Assembly: GCA_046328125.1 (NCBI GenBank)
Contig: JAXLXF010000038.1
Span: forward strand, 1-64,000
Source: JADZEM01 sp046328125
Lineage (GTDB): Bacteria; Chloroflexota; UBA6077; JACCZL01
Direction: 5' to 3'
DNA length: 64,000 nucleotides
Within the stretch, counting starts at the first letter, position 1; the number at the start of each line of letters is the position of its first letter. Below the pieces are notes generated by a model that was not told where the DNA came from, did no database searches, and was given only the letters and a program-made list of their open reading frames with translations. Of the stretch, positions 43,901 to 52,857 are shown in pieces. The translations under genes were made by a program, and so were the position numbers.

Positions 43901-44297
43901 CGCAGGGCCGCTGGTCGCGTTCATCGACCGGCGGGACGCACATCATACCTGGGCACGAGCGCGTTTTGGTGAGTTAGGGGCTCCGTTGCTGGTGTGCGAG
44001 CCGGTGCTGGTGGAAGCGCTCTTTCTGCTTCGACGGTTTCCGTCCGCGCAGGACGCACTGCTTGCCCAAGTGCAGGCCGGACGGCTCCGGATCGCGTTCT
44101 CGTTGGCAGACGAGGTCGAGGCTGTGCGCCAGCTCCTGGCGAAGTACGCCGACGTCCCGATGTCGTTGGCCGATGCGTGCCTGGTGCGGATGGCCGAGCT
44201 ACACGGGGACCATGACGTGTTCACGCTGGACTCGGACTTCCGGATCTACCGGAAGCACGGGCGCGAGCCCATCGCACGCATCGCGCCCGTGCGTTAG
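43878..44297 (+). CDS. VapC-like PIN-domain toxin ribonuclease
   Basis: A 139-residue PIN protein from a GTG at 43878 (a TTG at 43857 is also in frame). The metal-binding acids are all there: D8 in IVDAGPLVAFID, E46 in EPVLVEAL, D99 in MSLADACLV and D118 in FTLDSDF. PIN toxins cleave tRNA or rRNA and stop growth when freed from their antitoxin. The pair with 43622-43900 is a complete type II module. Confidence 0.9.
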   Translation: MAQLAIVDAGPLVAFIDRRDAHHTWARARFGELGAPLLVCEPVLVEALFLLRRFPSAQDALLAQVQAGRLRIAFSLADEVEAVRQLLAKYADVPMSLADACLVRMAELHGDHDVFTLDSDFRIYRKHGREPIARIAPVR

Positions 44298-44530
44298 CGA
44301 GCTGGCTGCCGACAATCGAGTGGGTCCGGCGCATACAGCATGGTGGCGAGATGCGTCCACGTCGCGCGCGAGCTCGCGCAGCCTGCCTCGGGCTTGTCGA
44401 ATGGGGTCGGGACGACATCGGGGAGTTGAGGCGAACCCGCGAAGCCTGTCAGGTGCTCGCCAACACTCGCCCACGGCCTACACTATCTCATCCAGCAGGC
44501 TCATGCAGCAGGCACCGTTCGGAGCGCGCG

Positions 44531-46360
44531 ATGGGACAGGTCTTCAGCCGCATGCAGTGGCGGATCGCCATTCCGTACGCCCTCCTGATCGGCGCCTGCC
44601 TCTTCGGACTCAGCGCCTACCTCGCCGCCTTCTTCAGCCAGGTCCAGGTGGACGGCCTCCGCACCCGCCTGGCCGCCGAGGCCCGCCTCGTCGCCGAAGT
44701 CGTCCTCCCCACCCTCCTCGTCGGTGCCAGCGGCGGCCAGCTCACCCCCGAGGCCCGGAATCAGCTCCAGACCCAGGTCCAGCGGATCGCCAGCCGCACC
44801 GACGCCCGCGTCACCATCGTGGACCCGACAGGCGTCGTGCTGGCGGACTCCGTCGCGGACCCGGCCACGATGGAGAACCACCTCGGCCGGCCCGAGGTCG
44901 CGTCGGCCCTGAACGGCACCGGCGAGACCAGCACGGTCATCAGGCGGAGCAACACCATCGGCGAGACGGAGCTGTACGTCGCCACCGCCATTCGCACCGA
45001 CGACCGTGTCCTCGGCATCGCCCGGCTCGCCCTGCCGCTCTACGCCGTCAACGACGCCATCCGCCAGTTGATGCTCGTCGTCGTCGGTGCCCTCGCGGCG
45101 GCCGCCGTCATCGCCGTCGGGCTCGCGTTGTGGATCGCCGGCTACGTCACCGGGCCGCTCCGCCGCCTCACCAGCGTCGCCGGCGAGGTCGCCCGTGGCA
45201 GCCCGCTCGCACCGTTCGGCGTCTCACACCAGGGGGAGGTCGGCCGGCTTGCCGAGGCGTTCAACCAGATGGCCGACCAGCTCAAGGCCCAGATGCTCAG
45301 CCTCGCCCACGAGCGCAACGTCCTCGCCAGCGTGCTGACCAACATGACGGACGGCATCGTCGTGGTGGACCGCGACGGCCGCGTCGTCATCGCCAACGAG
45401 GCCGCCCGCCGCCTGCTGGACATGGTCGAGGCGCCCGAAGGGCTCTCGCTCGCCCGCGCCGTCCGCGACCACGAGATCTGCCAGACCCTGGACGACGCGC
45501 TCGCCCACGGCGGCCACCGCACCGAGGTCCGCCGAGCCGGCCACTCCTCCCGGCACCTGCGCGTCGCCGCCGCCCCCCTCCGCGAGAACGTCGGCGGCCT
45601 GCTCGTCCTGCGCGACGTCACCGAAGAGCGCCGCGTCGAGAACCTGCGCCGCGACTTCGTGGCCAACGTCTCCCACGAGCTCCGCACGCCCATCGCCTCC
45701 CTCAAGGCGCTCGTCGAGACGCTGGAAGAGGGCGCCCTCGAAGACCCGCCAGCCGCCCGCGACTTCCTGCGCCGCATCCACGTGGAGGTGGACGGCCTCG
45801 CCCAGCTGGTCGCCGAGCTGCTGGAGCTCTCCCGCGTCGAGAGTGGCCGCGCCCAGCTCAAACTGGAGGCTGTCGAGCCGGACGACCTCGTCCGTTCCGC
45901 CGCCGAGCGCCTCCAGCCCCAGGCCGAGCGTTCAGCCCTGACCCTCACCTGGGACGCGGACCCGGATCTCCCGCCGGTCCTGGCGGATCAGACCCGGGTG
46001 GAGCACGTCCTGCTGGCGCTCGTCCACAACGCCATCAAGTTCACGCCGCCCGGCGGCCAGGTGAGAGTCGCCGTCCAGCCAGACGGGGCGTTCGCCCACT
46101 TCACGGTCGCGGACACCGGCACCGGCATCCCGCCCGAAGACCTGTCGCGCATCTTCGAGCGGTTCTACAAAGTGGACCGCGCCCGTGCTGCCGTCGGGAC
46201 CGGCCTCGGGCTGGCAATCGCCAAGCACGTCGTCCAGGCGCTCGGCGGCCAGATCTGGGCCGACAGTGAAGTGGACCGTGGCACCACCGTCCACTTCACC
46301 CTGCCGACCGCCACCGGCGAGCCCGGCGGCCAGCGCGCCAGCATGGCGGCCCGCTACTGA
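44531..46360 (+). CDS. PhoR/WalK-like sensor histidine kinase (orphan)
   Basis: A 609-residue kinase from ATG 44531; the frame is open further upstream but that part looks non-coding. Order: membrane helix (~10-30), extracytoplasmic sensor (~35-178, DARVTIVDPTGVVLADS is a dCache-like beta pattern), helix (~180-203), HAMP, PAS (~265-360), HisKA with H382 in ANVSHELRTPIASLKAL, and HATPase with NAIKFT, DTGTGIP and GTGLGLAIAKH. This is the PhoR architecture, usually paired with an adjacent OmpR-type regulator, but none is adjacent. The 12-residue GGQL region after the first segment is unusual only in sequence. Confidence 0.93.
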   Translation: MGQVFSRMQWRIAIPYALLIGACLFGLSAYLAAFFSQVQVDGLRTRLAAEARLVAEVVLPTLLVGASGGQLTPEARNQLQTQVQRIASRTDARVTIVDPTGVVLADSVADPATMENHLGRPEVASALNGTGETSTVIRRSNTIGETELYVATAIRTDDRVLGIARLALPLYAVNDAIRQLMLVVVGALAAAAVIAVGLALWIAGYVTGPLRRLTSVAGEVARGSPLAPFGVSHQGEVGRLAEAFNQMADQLKAQMLSLAHERNVLASVLTNMTDGIVVVDRDGRVVIANEAARRLLDMVEAPEGLSLARAVRDHEICQTLDDALAHGGHRTEVRRAGHSSRHLRVAAAPLRENVGGLLVLRDVTEERRVENLRRDFVANVSHELRTPIASLKALVETLEEGALEDPPAARDFLRRIHVEVDGLAQLVAELLELSRVESGRAQLKLEAVEPDDLVRSAAERLQPQAERSALTLTWDADPDLPPVLADQTRVEHVLLALVHNAIKFTPPGGQVRVAVQPDGAFAHFTVADTGTGIPPEDLSRIFERFYKVDRARAAVGTGLGLAIAKHVVQALGGQIWADSEVDRGTTVHFTLPTATGEPGGQRASMAARY

Positions 46361-46382
46361 CCCAAGGCTCCCAGATCGCGCC

Positions 46383-47345
46383 TCAGGCCAGAAGGTCCGT
46401 CCCTCGCCGCCGCAGCACCGCCTCGGCCCCCTCGCCGATGCCCTCCACGATCTCGCTGGTGCTGCCCTCCCGCCCGATCAGCCCGACCGCCTCGCCGGCG
46501 TAGATCACCGCCACGTCGAAGTCGCCGCGCGCCCGAGCCTGGTTGTACGCCGCCCGGTCCGCCTCGGTCAGCTGCTTGCTGCGCCCGTGCCACTCCTGAG
46601 AGAACCGGTTCGCGATGGCCCGGCCCGGGTACTGGTCCGGCCAGGCTGTCTGCGTCACGTCGTCCCAGGTGTGGGTGTGGATCGTCTCTGACTCCACCGC
46701 TGCCACGACCCGCTGCCGTACCGCCGCCACGTTCGCCGCCTCGGACGCCACCAGCAGCGCCGTCCCGATCCAGGCGCCGTGTGCCCCGGCCGCCAGCACC
46801 GCCGCCAGCCCACGCCCGGTCGCGATCCCGCCGGCCGCCACCACCGGCACCGAGACGGCCTCCAGCACGCCCTGGAGCAGCGGCAGCGTGCTGACGAAGC
46901 CAGTGTGTCCGCCGGACTCCGTGCCCTGCGCCACGATCAGGTCCACCCCGGCCGCCTCGGCCTCGCGGGCCGCCGCTACAGTGTTCACCTGGGTGGCGAC
47001 CAGGCTGCCGGCCTTGTGCGCCCGCTCGACGTACGGCGCTGGCGACCCGAACGACATCGAGAGTACGAACGGCCTCGTCGCCAGCGCCGCGTCGAACAGC
47101 TCCGGCCGCTCCTGGAGCGCCCAGATCATCAGCCCCACCCCGAAGCGGCTGTCGTCGTCGCCCCGCGCGATGGACGCCTCCTCCTCCAGGTACTCCAGCG
47201 GCGTCTGCCCGGACGTGCCGATCTGGCCCAGTCCGCCCGCTCTGGTGATCGCCCGCGCCAGCTTCCCATCGGCGGTCCCCGCCATCGGCGCCCCCAGGAT
47301 CGGGTAGCGCAAGCCCCACTGCTCGGTCAGATGCGTCCGCAGCAT
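46383..47345 (-). CDS. Nitronate monooxygenase (2-nitropropane dioxygenase family)
   Basis: A 320-residue FMN enzyme from the ATG at 47345, which has GGGAGGA close upstream. Landmarks: YPILGAPMAG at the N-terminus, GGLGQIG, AQGTESGGHTGF with the catalytic-base region H147, and VVAAGGIATGRGLAA. The ending fits class I nitronate monooxygenases, which use O2 and FMN to oxidise propionate 3-nitronate or alkyl nitronates. Members of the same fold with other substrates exist, so the exact reaction is inferred. It stands tail to tail with the PhoR-like kinase gene, 22 bases apart. Confidence 0.9.
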   Translation of the reverse strand: MLRTHLTEQWGLRYPILGAPMAGTADGKLARAITRAGGLGQIGTSGQTPLEYLEEEASIARGDDDSRFGVGLMIWALQERPELFDAALATRPFVLSMSFGSPAPYVERAHKAGSLVATQVNTVAAAREAEAAGVDLIVAQGTESGGHTGFVSTLPLLQGVLEAVSVPVVAAGGIATGRGLAAVLAAGAHGAWIGTALLVASEAANVAAVRQRVVAAVESETIHTHTWDDVTQTAWPDQYPGRAIANRFSQEWHGRSKQLTEADRAAYNQARARGDFDVAVIYAGEAVGLIGREGSTSEIVEGIGEGAEAVLRRRGTDLLA

Positions 47346-47425
47346 CGCGTCCTCCCACCTACTCCCTGATGGCATGGTACGGGAATTCCTGGCCTCGGGC
47401 GCCGCGTTCCCCGTAAGCTCGCTGC

Positions 47426-48589
47426 GTGGTGACTCGCTACGCGGCCGTCGGCTTCCTCTACCACGCTGCCACCCGGCAGGTGCTGCTCCACCATCGCGAC
47501 GCCAACGCGCCGATCTACGCGGACTGCTGGGCCGGCTTCGGCGGCACCGACGAGCCCGCCGACGCAGACGATCCCGCCCGCACCTGGCGCCGCGAGCTGC
47601 GCGAGGAGCTGGGCATCGAGGTGGCGCCCGAGCAGATCAGGCCGCTCCGCCAGTACGTCAACCCGGACGTCGGGCGGCTCCGCTACATCTTCTACGCCGA
47701 GTGGCCCGCCCTCACCGCCAGCTTCGCCCTGACCGAGGGGGATGGCTGCGCCTGGTTCCCGCTCGACGCGGCCATCGCGCTGCCGGACCTGCTGCCACTG
47801 GCGCGCGAGGATCTCGTCGTCCTCCGCGAGACGGTCGCAAAGCACGATCCGACGACCGTTCAGGAGGATATAGCGACGGCACGGCACCGGAGCTCCGCGC
47901 CAGACCCCGGCCAGGAGCCATCAGACCCTCGCCAGGAGCTCCACCTCGTCGCCGACGAGCTGAGAGGCTCGGCCACCCTCTGGCAGACCTTCGCCGCCAA
48001 CGTCTACGAGCGCGAGCGCGCCGACCAGGCAATGCACCTTGCCGCCCGGATCACCGCGCTGGCCGCCGACCTCCCCCTCGCCGACGTCAGCGCGATGTTC
48101 GACGACGAGGGCTGGCACCGCGTCTCGCCCGCGCTCGGGGTGGACAACGTCGTGCTCGACGAGCACGGCCAGCTGCTGCTCCTCAAACGCCGCGACAACC
48201 AGCACTGGTGTATGCCCGGCGGTATCGCCGAGATTGGCCAGACCCCGGCCGAGGCCGCCCTCAAAGAGCTCTGGGAGGAGGCCGGCCTCCGGGGTGAGAT
48301 CGTGCGGCTGCTCGGCGTCTTCGACGGCCGGCTCTGGGGCTCGCGCACGCGCGTCCACATGATCCACCTGGTGTATCTCGTCCAGTGCGCCGACCTGACG
48401 CCCGCGCCCGGCGTCGAGATGCTTGAGGCCGGCTTCTTCAGCCCGAACGCCCTGCCAGATCCGATGCACTCCGGCCACGGCCGGCGCGCCCCGTTCTGCG
48501 TCGAGCTGGCGCGGACCGGCCAGAGCTTCGCCGATCCCTCGACCTCGTACGGCGTCGAGATGCCGATGCACCAGCGCCCCGGCCACTGA
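47426..48589 (+). CDS. Double NUDIX hydrolase fusion
   Basis: A 387-residue protein with two NUDIX domains. The first box is at ~39-65: GFGGTDEPADADDPARTWRR followed by ELREELGIE, lengthened by a few residues before the RE-x2-EE core. After an acidic linker with DPGQEP and SDPRQE come an alpha-helical segment (~185-220, LWQTFAANVYERERADQAMH) resembling the Nudix_hydro_N domain, then the second box at ~265-288, GGIAEIGQTPAEAALKEL with WEEAGL, which is canonical. NUDIX enzymes hydrolyse nucleoside diphosphates linked to another moiety. The start is GTG (47426 or 47429). Two catalytic domains in one bacterial chain are uncommon. Confidence 0.9.
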   Translation: MVTRYAAVGFLYHAATRQVLLHHRDANAPIYADCWAGFGGTDEPADADDPARTWRRELREELGIEVAPEQIRPLRQYVNPDVGRLRYIFYAEWPALTASFALTEGDGCAWFPLDAAIALPDLLPLAREDLVVLRETVAKHDPTTVQEDIATARHRSSAPDPGQEPSDPRQELHLVADELRGSATLWQTFAANVYERERADQAMHLAARITALAADLPLADVSAMFDDEGWHRVSPALGVDNVVLDEHGQLLLLKRRDNQHWCMPGGIAEIGQTPAEAALKELWEEAGLRGEIVRLLGVFDGRLWGSRTRVHMIHLVYLVQCADLTPAPGVEMLEAGFFSPNALPDPMHSGHGRRAPFCVELARTGQSFADPSTSYGVEMPMHQRPGH

Positions 48590-48635
48590 CCCCTCGCCGC
48601 ACGATAGGCCGTGGTTCGCCTCCGAGTGCCGCGTC

Positions 48636-48737
48636 GGGGCTTGAAAGCCCCGCCTACAGTCATCGCGTCGCGCTGCGACGCCGACGCGCACCATTCTGCC
48701 GCAGAACGACAACTGATTGAAGGTGCGGGCTTCAACT
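48636..48737. repeat. Multi-hairpin dispersed repeat, family D copy 3
   Basis: GGGGC-TTGAAA-GCCCC, CGCCTACAGTCATC, GCGTCGC-GCT-GCGACGC and TTCTGC-CGCAGAA. It ends in ACAACTGATTGAAGG, the reverse complement of a segment in copy 1. This copy is not beside an IS element. Confidence 0.65.
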
Positions 48738-48839
48738 CACGGCCGGGTCGCGATGCAGGAAGCTGACGACCGCCCACCACGGACGGTTGCTGGAACGGCG
48801 GGCGCCTTCGAAGCTACCCTCAGATGAGCGGGAGGGGCC

Positions 48840-49874
48840 ATGCGCGGAGTCGTGTTCGTCGGGGAGCGCGAGCTGGAGATCCGAGACTTCCCGGACCCGG
48901 TGCCGGGGCCGGGCGAGGTGATCGTCGCCATCAAGGCGTCCGGGATGTGCGGGAGCGACCTCCATTCATACCGGGAGCCGAAGTCGGTCCGGACGCCTGA
49001 CAAGTACTGCATCGCCGGTCACGAGCCGTGCGGCGTCGTAGCCGCCCGAGGGCCGGGCGTGCGCGAGGAGCAGGCGCCGATCGGCCAGCGGGTCATGGTC
49101 TACCACTACCGCTACTGCGGCCAGTGCCGCCACTGTCGCAGCGGCTGGTCCCAGATCTGCCTGACCAACCCGATCACCTACGGCGTCAACGGCGATGGCG
49201 CCCACGCCGAGTTTATGCGCGTCACCCCTGAGATGCTAGTGCCGCTGCCGGACGAGCTCAGCTTCGAGGAGGGCGCGGCCGTCTCCTGCGGCACCGGCAC
49301 CGCCTTCCAGGGGCTGCGGCGGCTCGACGTGTCCGGCCGGGACACGCTGGTGGTGTTCGGCCAGGGGCCGGTCGGGCTGAGCGGCACGGTGCTCGGCAAG
49401 GCGATGGGCGCACGAGTCATCGCGGTCGACATCACGCCCGAGCGGCTCGAGCTCGCGGAGCGGTTCGGCGCCGACGTCGTGTTGAACCCGACCAAGGTGG
49501 ACGTGGCGGCGACGATCCGCGAGCTGACCTATGGCGAAGGCGCGGACGCCGTCCTCGACACGAGCGGCAGCGGACAGGGGCGCAATGACGCCGTCGGCTG
49601 CGCCCGCCTCTGGGGCCGGGTCTGCTTCGTCGGGATCGGCCACGGGCCGACCGCGTTCAACGTCGAGCGGGACATCATCCACAAGCAGCTCGACCTTCTC
49701 GGCTCCTGGACCTTCAGCTCGGTCATCCAGGCGGACTGCGCGCGCTTCGTGGTGGACCACAAGCTGCCGCTCGGCTCGATCTTCACGCATCGCTTCACGC
49801 TGGACGAGGCCGAGGCCGCCTACAGGCTGTTCGACACCCAGACCACCGGCAAAGGCGTCTTCCTCTTCGACTAG
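48840..49874 (+). CDS. Zinc-dependent alcohol dehydrogenase (MDR superfamily)
   Basis: A 344-residue medium-chain dehydrogenase. The catalytic zinc site is C37, H61 and E62 (GMCGSD and AGHEPCG). The structural zinc Cys set is C93, C96, C99 and C107 (YCGQCRHC...IC). The nucleotide fold is FGQGPVGLSG followed by VIAVDITPERLELA; the acid at the end of the second strand (VD) suggests NAD. It resembles sorbitol/threonine dehydrogenases, but the substrate cannot be read from sequence. Only 43 bases separate it from the epoxide hydrolase gene, so the two may form an operon. Confidence 0.92.
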   Translation: MRGVVFVGERELEIRDFPDPVPGPGEVIVAIKASGMCGSDLHSYREPKSVRTPDKYCIAGHEPCGVVAARGPGVREEQAPIGQRVMVYHYRYCGQCRHCRSGWSQICLTNPITYGVNGDGAHAEFMRVTPEMLVPLPDELSFEEGAAVSCGTGTAFQGLRRLDVSGRDTLVVFGQGPVGLSGTVLGKAMGARVIAVDITPERLELAERFGADVVLNPTKVDVAATIRELTYGEGADAVLDTSGSGQGRNDAVGCARLWGRVCFVGIGHGPTAFNVERDIIHKQLDLLGSWTFSSVIQADCARFVVDHKLPLGSIFTHRFTLDEAEAAYRLFDTQTTGKGVFLFD

Positions 49875-49917
49875 CGCCAGTTCGACTCGCGCCAGCCTCG
49901 ACGAGAGCGAGGTCAGC

Positions 49918-51069
49918 ATGGAGCTTCGCCCCTTCACGATCCAGGTCTCCGACGACGTGCTCGCCGACCTGCGCGAGCGGCTGAGCCGCGTCCGCTGGCC
50001 GGACGAGGCGCCCGGCGACGGCTGGGCGTACGGCACCGACCTGGCGTATCTCCAGCAGCTCGTCGCCTACTGGCGCGACACGTACGACTGGCGGGCCAAC
50101 GAAGCGCTGCTGAACGCCTTCCACCACTACACCGTGCCGCTGGCCGGCATCGACCTGCACCTGATCCACGAGCCGGGCGTCGGCCCAAACCCGCTCCCGC
50201 TCTTGCTCTCCCACGGCTGGCCCGGCTCGGTCTGGGAGTTTCACAAGCTGATCCCGCTGCTGACCGACCCGGCCCGTTTCGGCGGCGACCCGGCCGACGC
50301 CTTCACCGTCGTGGCGCCGTCGCTGCCGGGCTACGGCTTCTCCTTCACGCCGAATCAGCCTCGTTTCGGCGTGCCACAGATCGCCGAGGTGTTCGCCGAG
50401 CTGATGACGAGCGTGCTCGGATACGACCGGTTCGCGGCCCACGGTGGCGATTGGGGCTCGTTCATCACCGCCCGACTCGGCCACGCGTTCCCGCAGCACC
50501 TGTACGGCATCCACCTGACGATGCTCCCGATCCGCCGCGACCTTCCGAAACCAGATCAGCCAACCGAAGAGGACGAGCGCTACCTGGCCGAGCTCGGCGA
50601 ATTCTTGCGCGAAGAGGCTGGCTACCAGTGGATCCAGGGCACGAAGCCCCAGACCCTGGCGTATGGGCTGACCGACTCGCCGGTCGGTCTGGCGGCCTGG
50701 ATCGTCGAGAAGTTTCGAGCCTGGAGCGACTGCGACGGCGATCCGGAGCGCGTCTTCACTCGCGACGAGCTGCTGACCAACGTCATGCTCTACTGGGTGA
50801 CCGGCGCCATCGGCTCCTCGTTCTGGCCGTACTACGCCCGCCTACACGAGGGCTGGCCGCTGCCAGACGGCGCGTACGTCGGCGTCCCGACCGCCTACCT
50901 GGCGTTCCCGCGCGAGATCTACCGCCCGCCGCGCTCCTGGGCCGAGCGCACCTTCAACGTGCAGCGCTGGACCCCGGCGTCGCGCGGCGGCCACTTCGCC
51001 GCCCTGGAGCAACCGGAAACCCTGGCATGTGACCTCCGCGACTTCTTCCGGCCGTTCCGCCAGCGCTGA
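49918..51069 (+). CDS. Epoxide hydrolase (EHN/alpha-beta hydrolase)
   Basis: A 383-residue protein from ATG 49918, with GAGG 7 bases upstream. It has the N-terminal EHN domain of microsomal-type epoxide hydrolases (PFTIQVSDDVLADLRERLSR, then WPDEAPGDGWAYGTDL), followed by the hydrolase fold: oxyanion HGWPGS (99-104), nucleophile D178 in HGGDWGS and catalytic H359 in RGGHFAALEQP. A Tyr-rich cap lies between. It opens epoxides with water to vicinal diols through an enzyme-ester intermediate. With the neighbouring alcohol dehydrogenase this suggests a two-step xenobiotic or terpenoid oxide route (inference). Confidence 0.93.
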   Translation: MELRPFTIQVSDDVLADLRERLSRVRWPDEAPGDGWAYGTDLAYLQQLVAYWRDTYDWRANEALLNAFHHYTVPLAGIDLHLIHEPGVGPNPLPLLLSHGWPGSVWEFHKLIPLLTDPARFGGDPADAFTVVAPSLPGYGFSFTPNQPRFGVPQIAEVFAELMTSVLGYDRFAAHGGDWGSFITARLGHAFPQHLYGIHLTMLPIRRDLPKPDQPTEEDERYLAELGEFLREEAGYQWIQGTKPQTLAYGLTDSPVGLAAWIVEKFRAWSDCDGDPERVFTRDELLTNVMLYWVTGAIGSSFWPYYARLHEGWPLPDGAYVGVPTAYLAFPREIYRPPRSWAERTFNVQRWTPASRGGHFAALEQPETLACDLRDFFRPFRQR

Positions 51070-51109
51070 TGCCGCGCCAGGATGGTTTGACTTTGGGGTA
51101 GCGTTACCC

Positions 51110-52312
51110 TCACGTCTCGAAGAGCGTGCGCAGGTGCGCGTTCAGGAAGCGGCCGGTCGGGTCCGCCCGCTCCCGAGCCGCCCGGAACCGGTCAAACTCG
51201 GGGTAGAGGGCGCGCAGCTCGCGGGCCGTGTGCGTGTGCAGCTTCCCCCAGTGTGGCCGCCCGCGATGATTCCGGAAGATCGCCTCGGCGTCCGAGAAGA
51301 ACGCCTCGCGCGGCAGCTCCACGGCCTGGTGGATCGAGATCGTCACCGTCGCGCGACCGGAGGCCGGGCTGAGCGGGATGTCGTCCGCACGTAGGGTCCG
51401 GTACTCGATCGGCCAGAACACATCCGGGTGGCGCGTCCGCATCAACTCGCGGATCTCGCGGAGGCAGTCCGGCCCCGACTCGGCCGGAACCGCGAACTCC
51501 ATCTCGTTGAACTTCAGATTCCGCTCGGACGGGAAGATCCGGTGGCTCCAGTCCACCCGCTCCGGCGTCAGGTAGCGCGGCATCCGGCCTGACGCGGGGA
51601 TCGGCGGCGCGATCTCCCCGACCGGGCGGTCGGTCGGGTTGAGCGCCTTCATCGCGCAGGCGTCGTCGTGGGGGCTCCAGAAGAGCTCGAAGTGACGGTT
51701 CTGCTCGATCAGCTCGGGGAGCTGGGCCATGCACGGCTCGAACGGGGCCGGCCAGGTCCGCTCGTGGAGGCGGTAGGCCGGCAGCACTCGCAGCGTGATC
51801 CGCGAAAGCACCCCAAACGCGCCGAGCGAGACCCTGGCGGCGTGGAAGACCTCCGGCTCGACCGTCTCGGAGCAGTCCAGCAGGTCGCCGCCGGCCGTCA
51901 CGATCCGCAATCCTGCCACCTGGCTGGAGAAGCTGCCGAGCGTACGCCCCGTCCCGTGAGTGCCGGTGCTGACCGCGCCGGCCAGCGCCTGCCGGTCGAT
52001 GTCGCCCATGTTGGCGAGCCCAAGACCGGCCTGAAGCAGCGGCTCGCCAAGGTCGTACAGCTTCGTGCCGGCCCACACGGTAGCCGTGCCGGCGACCGCG
52101 TCCGCCTCGACGATACCAGACAGGGCGTCCAGCGAGAGCAGCGTACCGGTCGTCTCACAGATCGGGGTAAACGAGTGGCCGCTGCCCGCGACCCGGACCG
52201 GCCCCGCGTGCGTCGCCACGATTGTTGCCAGCTCCGATTCGTCGCGTGGCCGCTCGATCCGCGCCGGCGAGCAGGTGACACTGCCCGACCAGTTCGTCCA
52301 GGTGTCGGGCAT
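51110..52312 (-). CDS. FAD-linked sugar-lactone oxidase (ALO/gulonolactone oxidase type)
   Basis: A 400-residue oxidase from ATG 52312, with GGAGGG 7 bases upstream. The FAD-binding N-terminal domain shows VRVAGSGHSFTPICETTGTL (GSGHS at 43-47), LANMGDIDRQALAGAVSTGT and HGTG. In this family a His in the first motif region may bind FAD covalently. The C-terminal ALO domain carries WGKLHTHTARELRALYPEFD and ADPTGRFLN. Family enzymes oxidise D-arabinono-, L-gulono- or xylitol-type substrates; which one is not decided here. It converges with the epoxide hydrolase gene (40-base gap). Confidence 0.9.
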   Translation of the reverse strand: MPDTWTNWSGSVTCSPARIERPRDESELATIVATHAGPVRVAGSGHSFTPICETTGTLLSLDALSGIVEADAVAGTATVWAGTKLYDLGEPLLQAGLGLANMGDIDRQALAGAVSTGTHGTGRTLGSFSSQVAGLRIVTAGGDLLDCSETVEPEVFHAARVSLGAFGVLSRITLRVLPAYRLHERTWPAPFEPCMAQLPELIEQNRHFELFWSPHDDACAMKALNPTDRPVGEIAPPIPASGRMPRYLTPERVDWSHRIFPSERNLKFNEMEFAVPAESGPDCLREIRELMRTRHPDVFWPIEYRTLRADDIPLSPASGRATVTISIHQAVELPREAFFSDAEAIFRNHRGRPHWGKLHTHTARELRALYPEFDRFRAARERADPTGRFLNAHLRTLFET

Positions 52313-52857
52313 CGGCGACCCTCCAGTCGTGCTACACTGGCGCCCCACGTTCCCATTATCGCGGTACTGGGCATGAATGAAGCGGGCGGACGAAGCGTCA
52401 GATGCGCCAGAGTGTGACTCGTAGACAGTCACCCTCGGCCACCAAGATCCGTAAAACGTGGTGAGGGGTACCCACTCACCGGTGGAGCACCGGCGGGTGG
52501 ACCGCCGCACCCCGGCTAGCGTACCCTGGCACCAGAGTTGTAACAAGCGACACAACCACCGGGACTTGACCGTTGCGGGCACGAAATCTGCGATATCGGC
52601 CCGACGTAGCATGGCCCGGCACAGCGTGACGCGAACGTGGTACCCTGACACAACCTTCAGGAGACCCACAGAATTCAAGGGTTATGAGCTCAGATTCCGG
52701 TGCGATGCTACAGAAGCACGAGGTTCAACCCTCAACTGCCTGGGTGGGGACACCTGGCCGGACCGAGGGCGTAACGTCCACGCCCACCCCCCATCCGGAC
52801 CAGGCCCTGAGCAGGAGCTCCAGGCAGTCACCTTCAGTACGCGCGCCGGAGAATCCT
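52313..52857. other. Intergenic region between divergent oxidase and VTC-domain genes
   Basis: 545 bases. G+C is slightly lower than in the genes around it. Short palindromes such as TACCCACTCACCGGTGGAG and CACCGGCGGGTGG occur near 52485, but no long stem or repeat family member is present. I see no gene; frames open here end at the neighbouring starts. Confidence 0.4.

Noticed and set aside
44062..46269. 735-codon plus-strand frame over the VapC and PhoR-like kinase genes
   Set aside because: Low-complexity Arg/Pro-rich shadow; the kinase in the other frame has all motifs.
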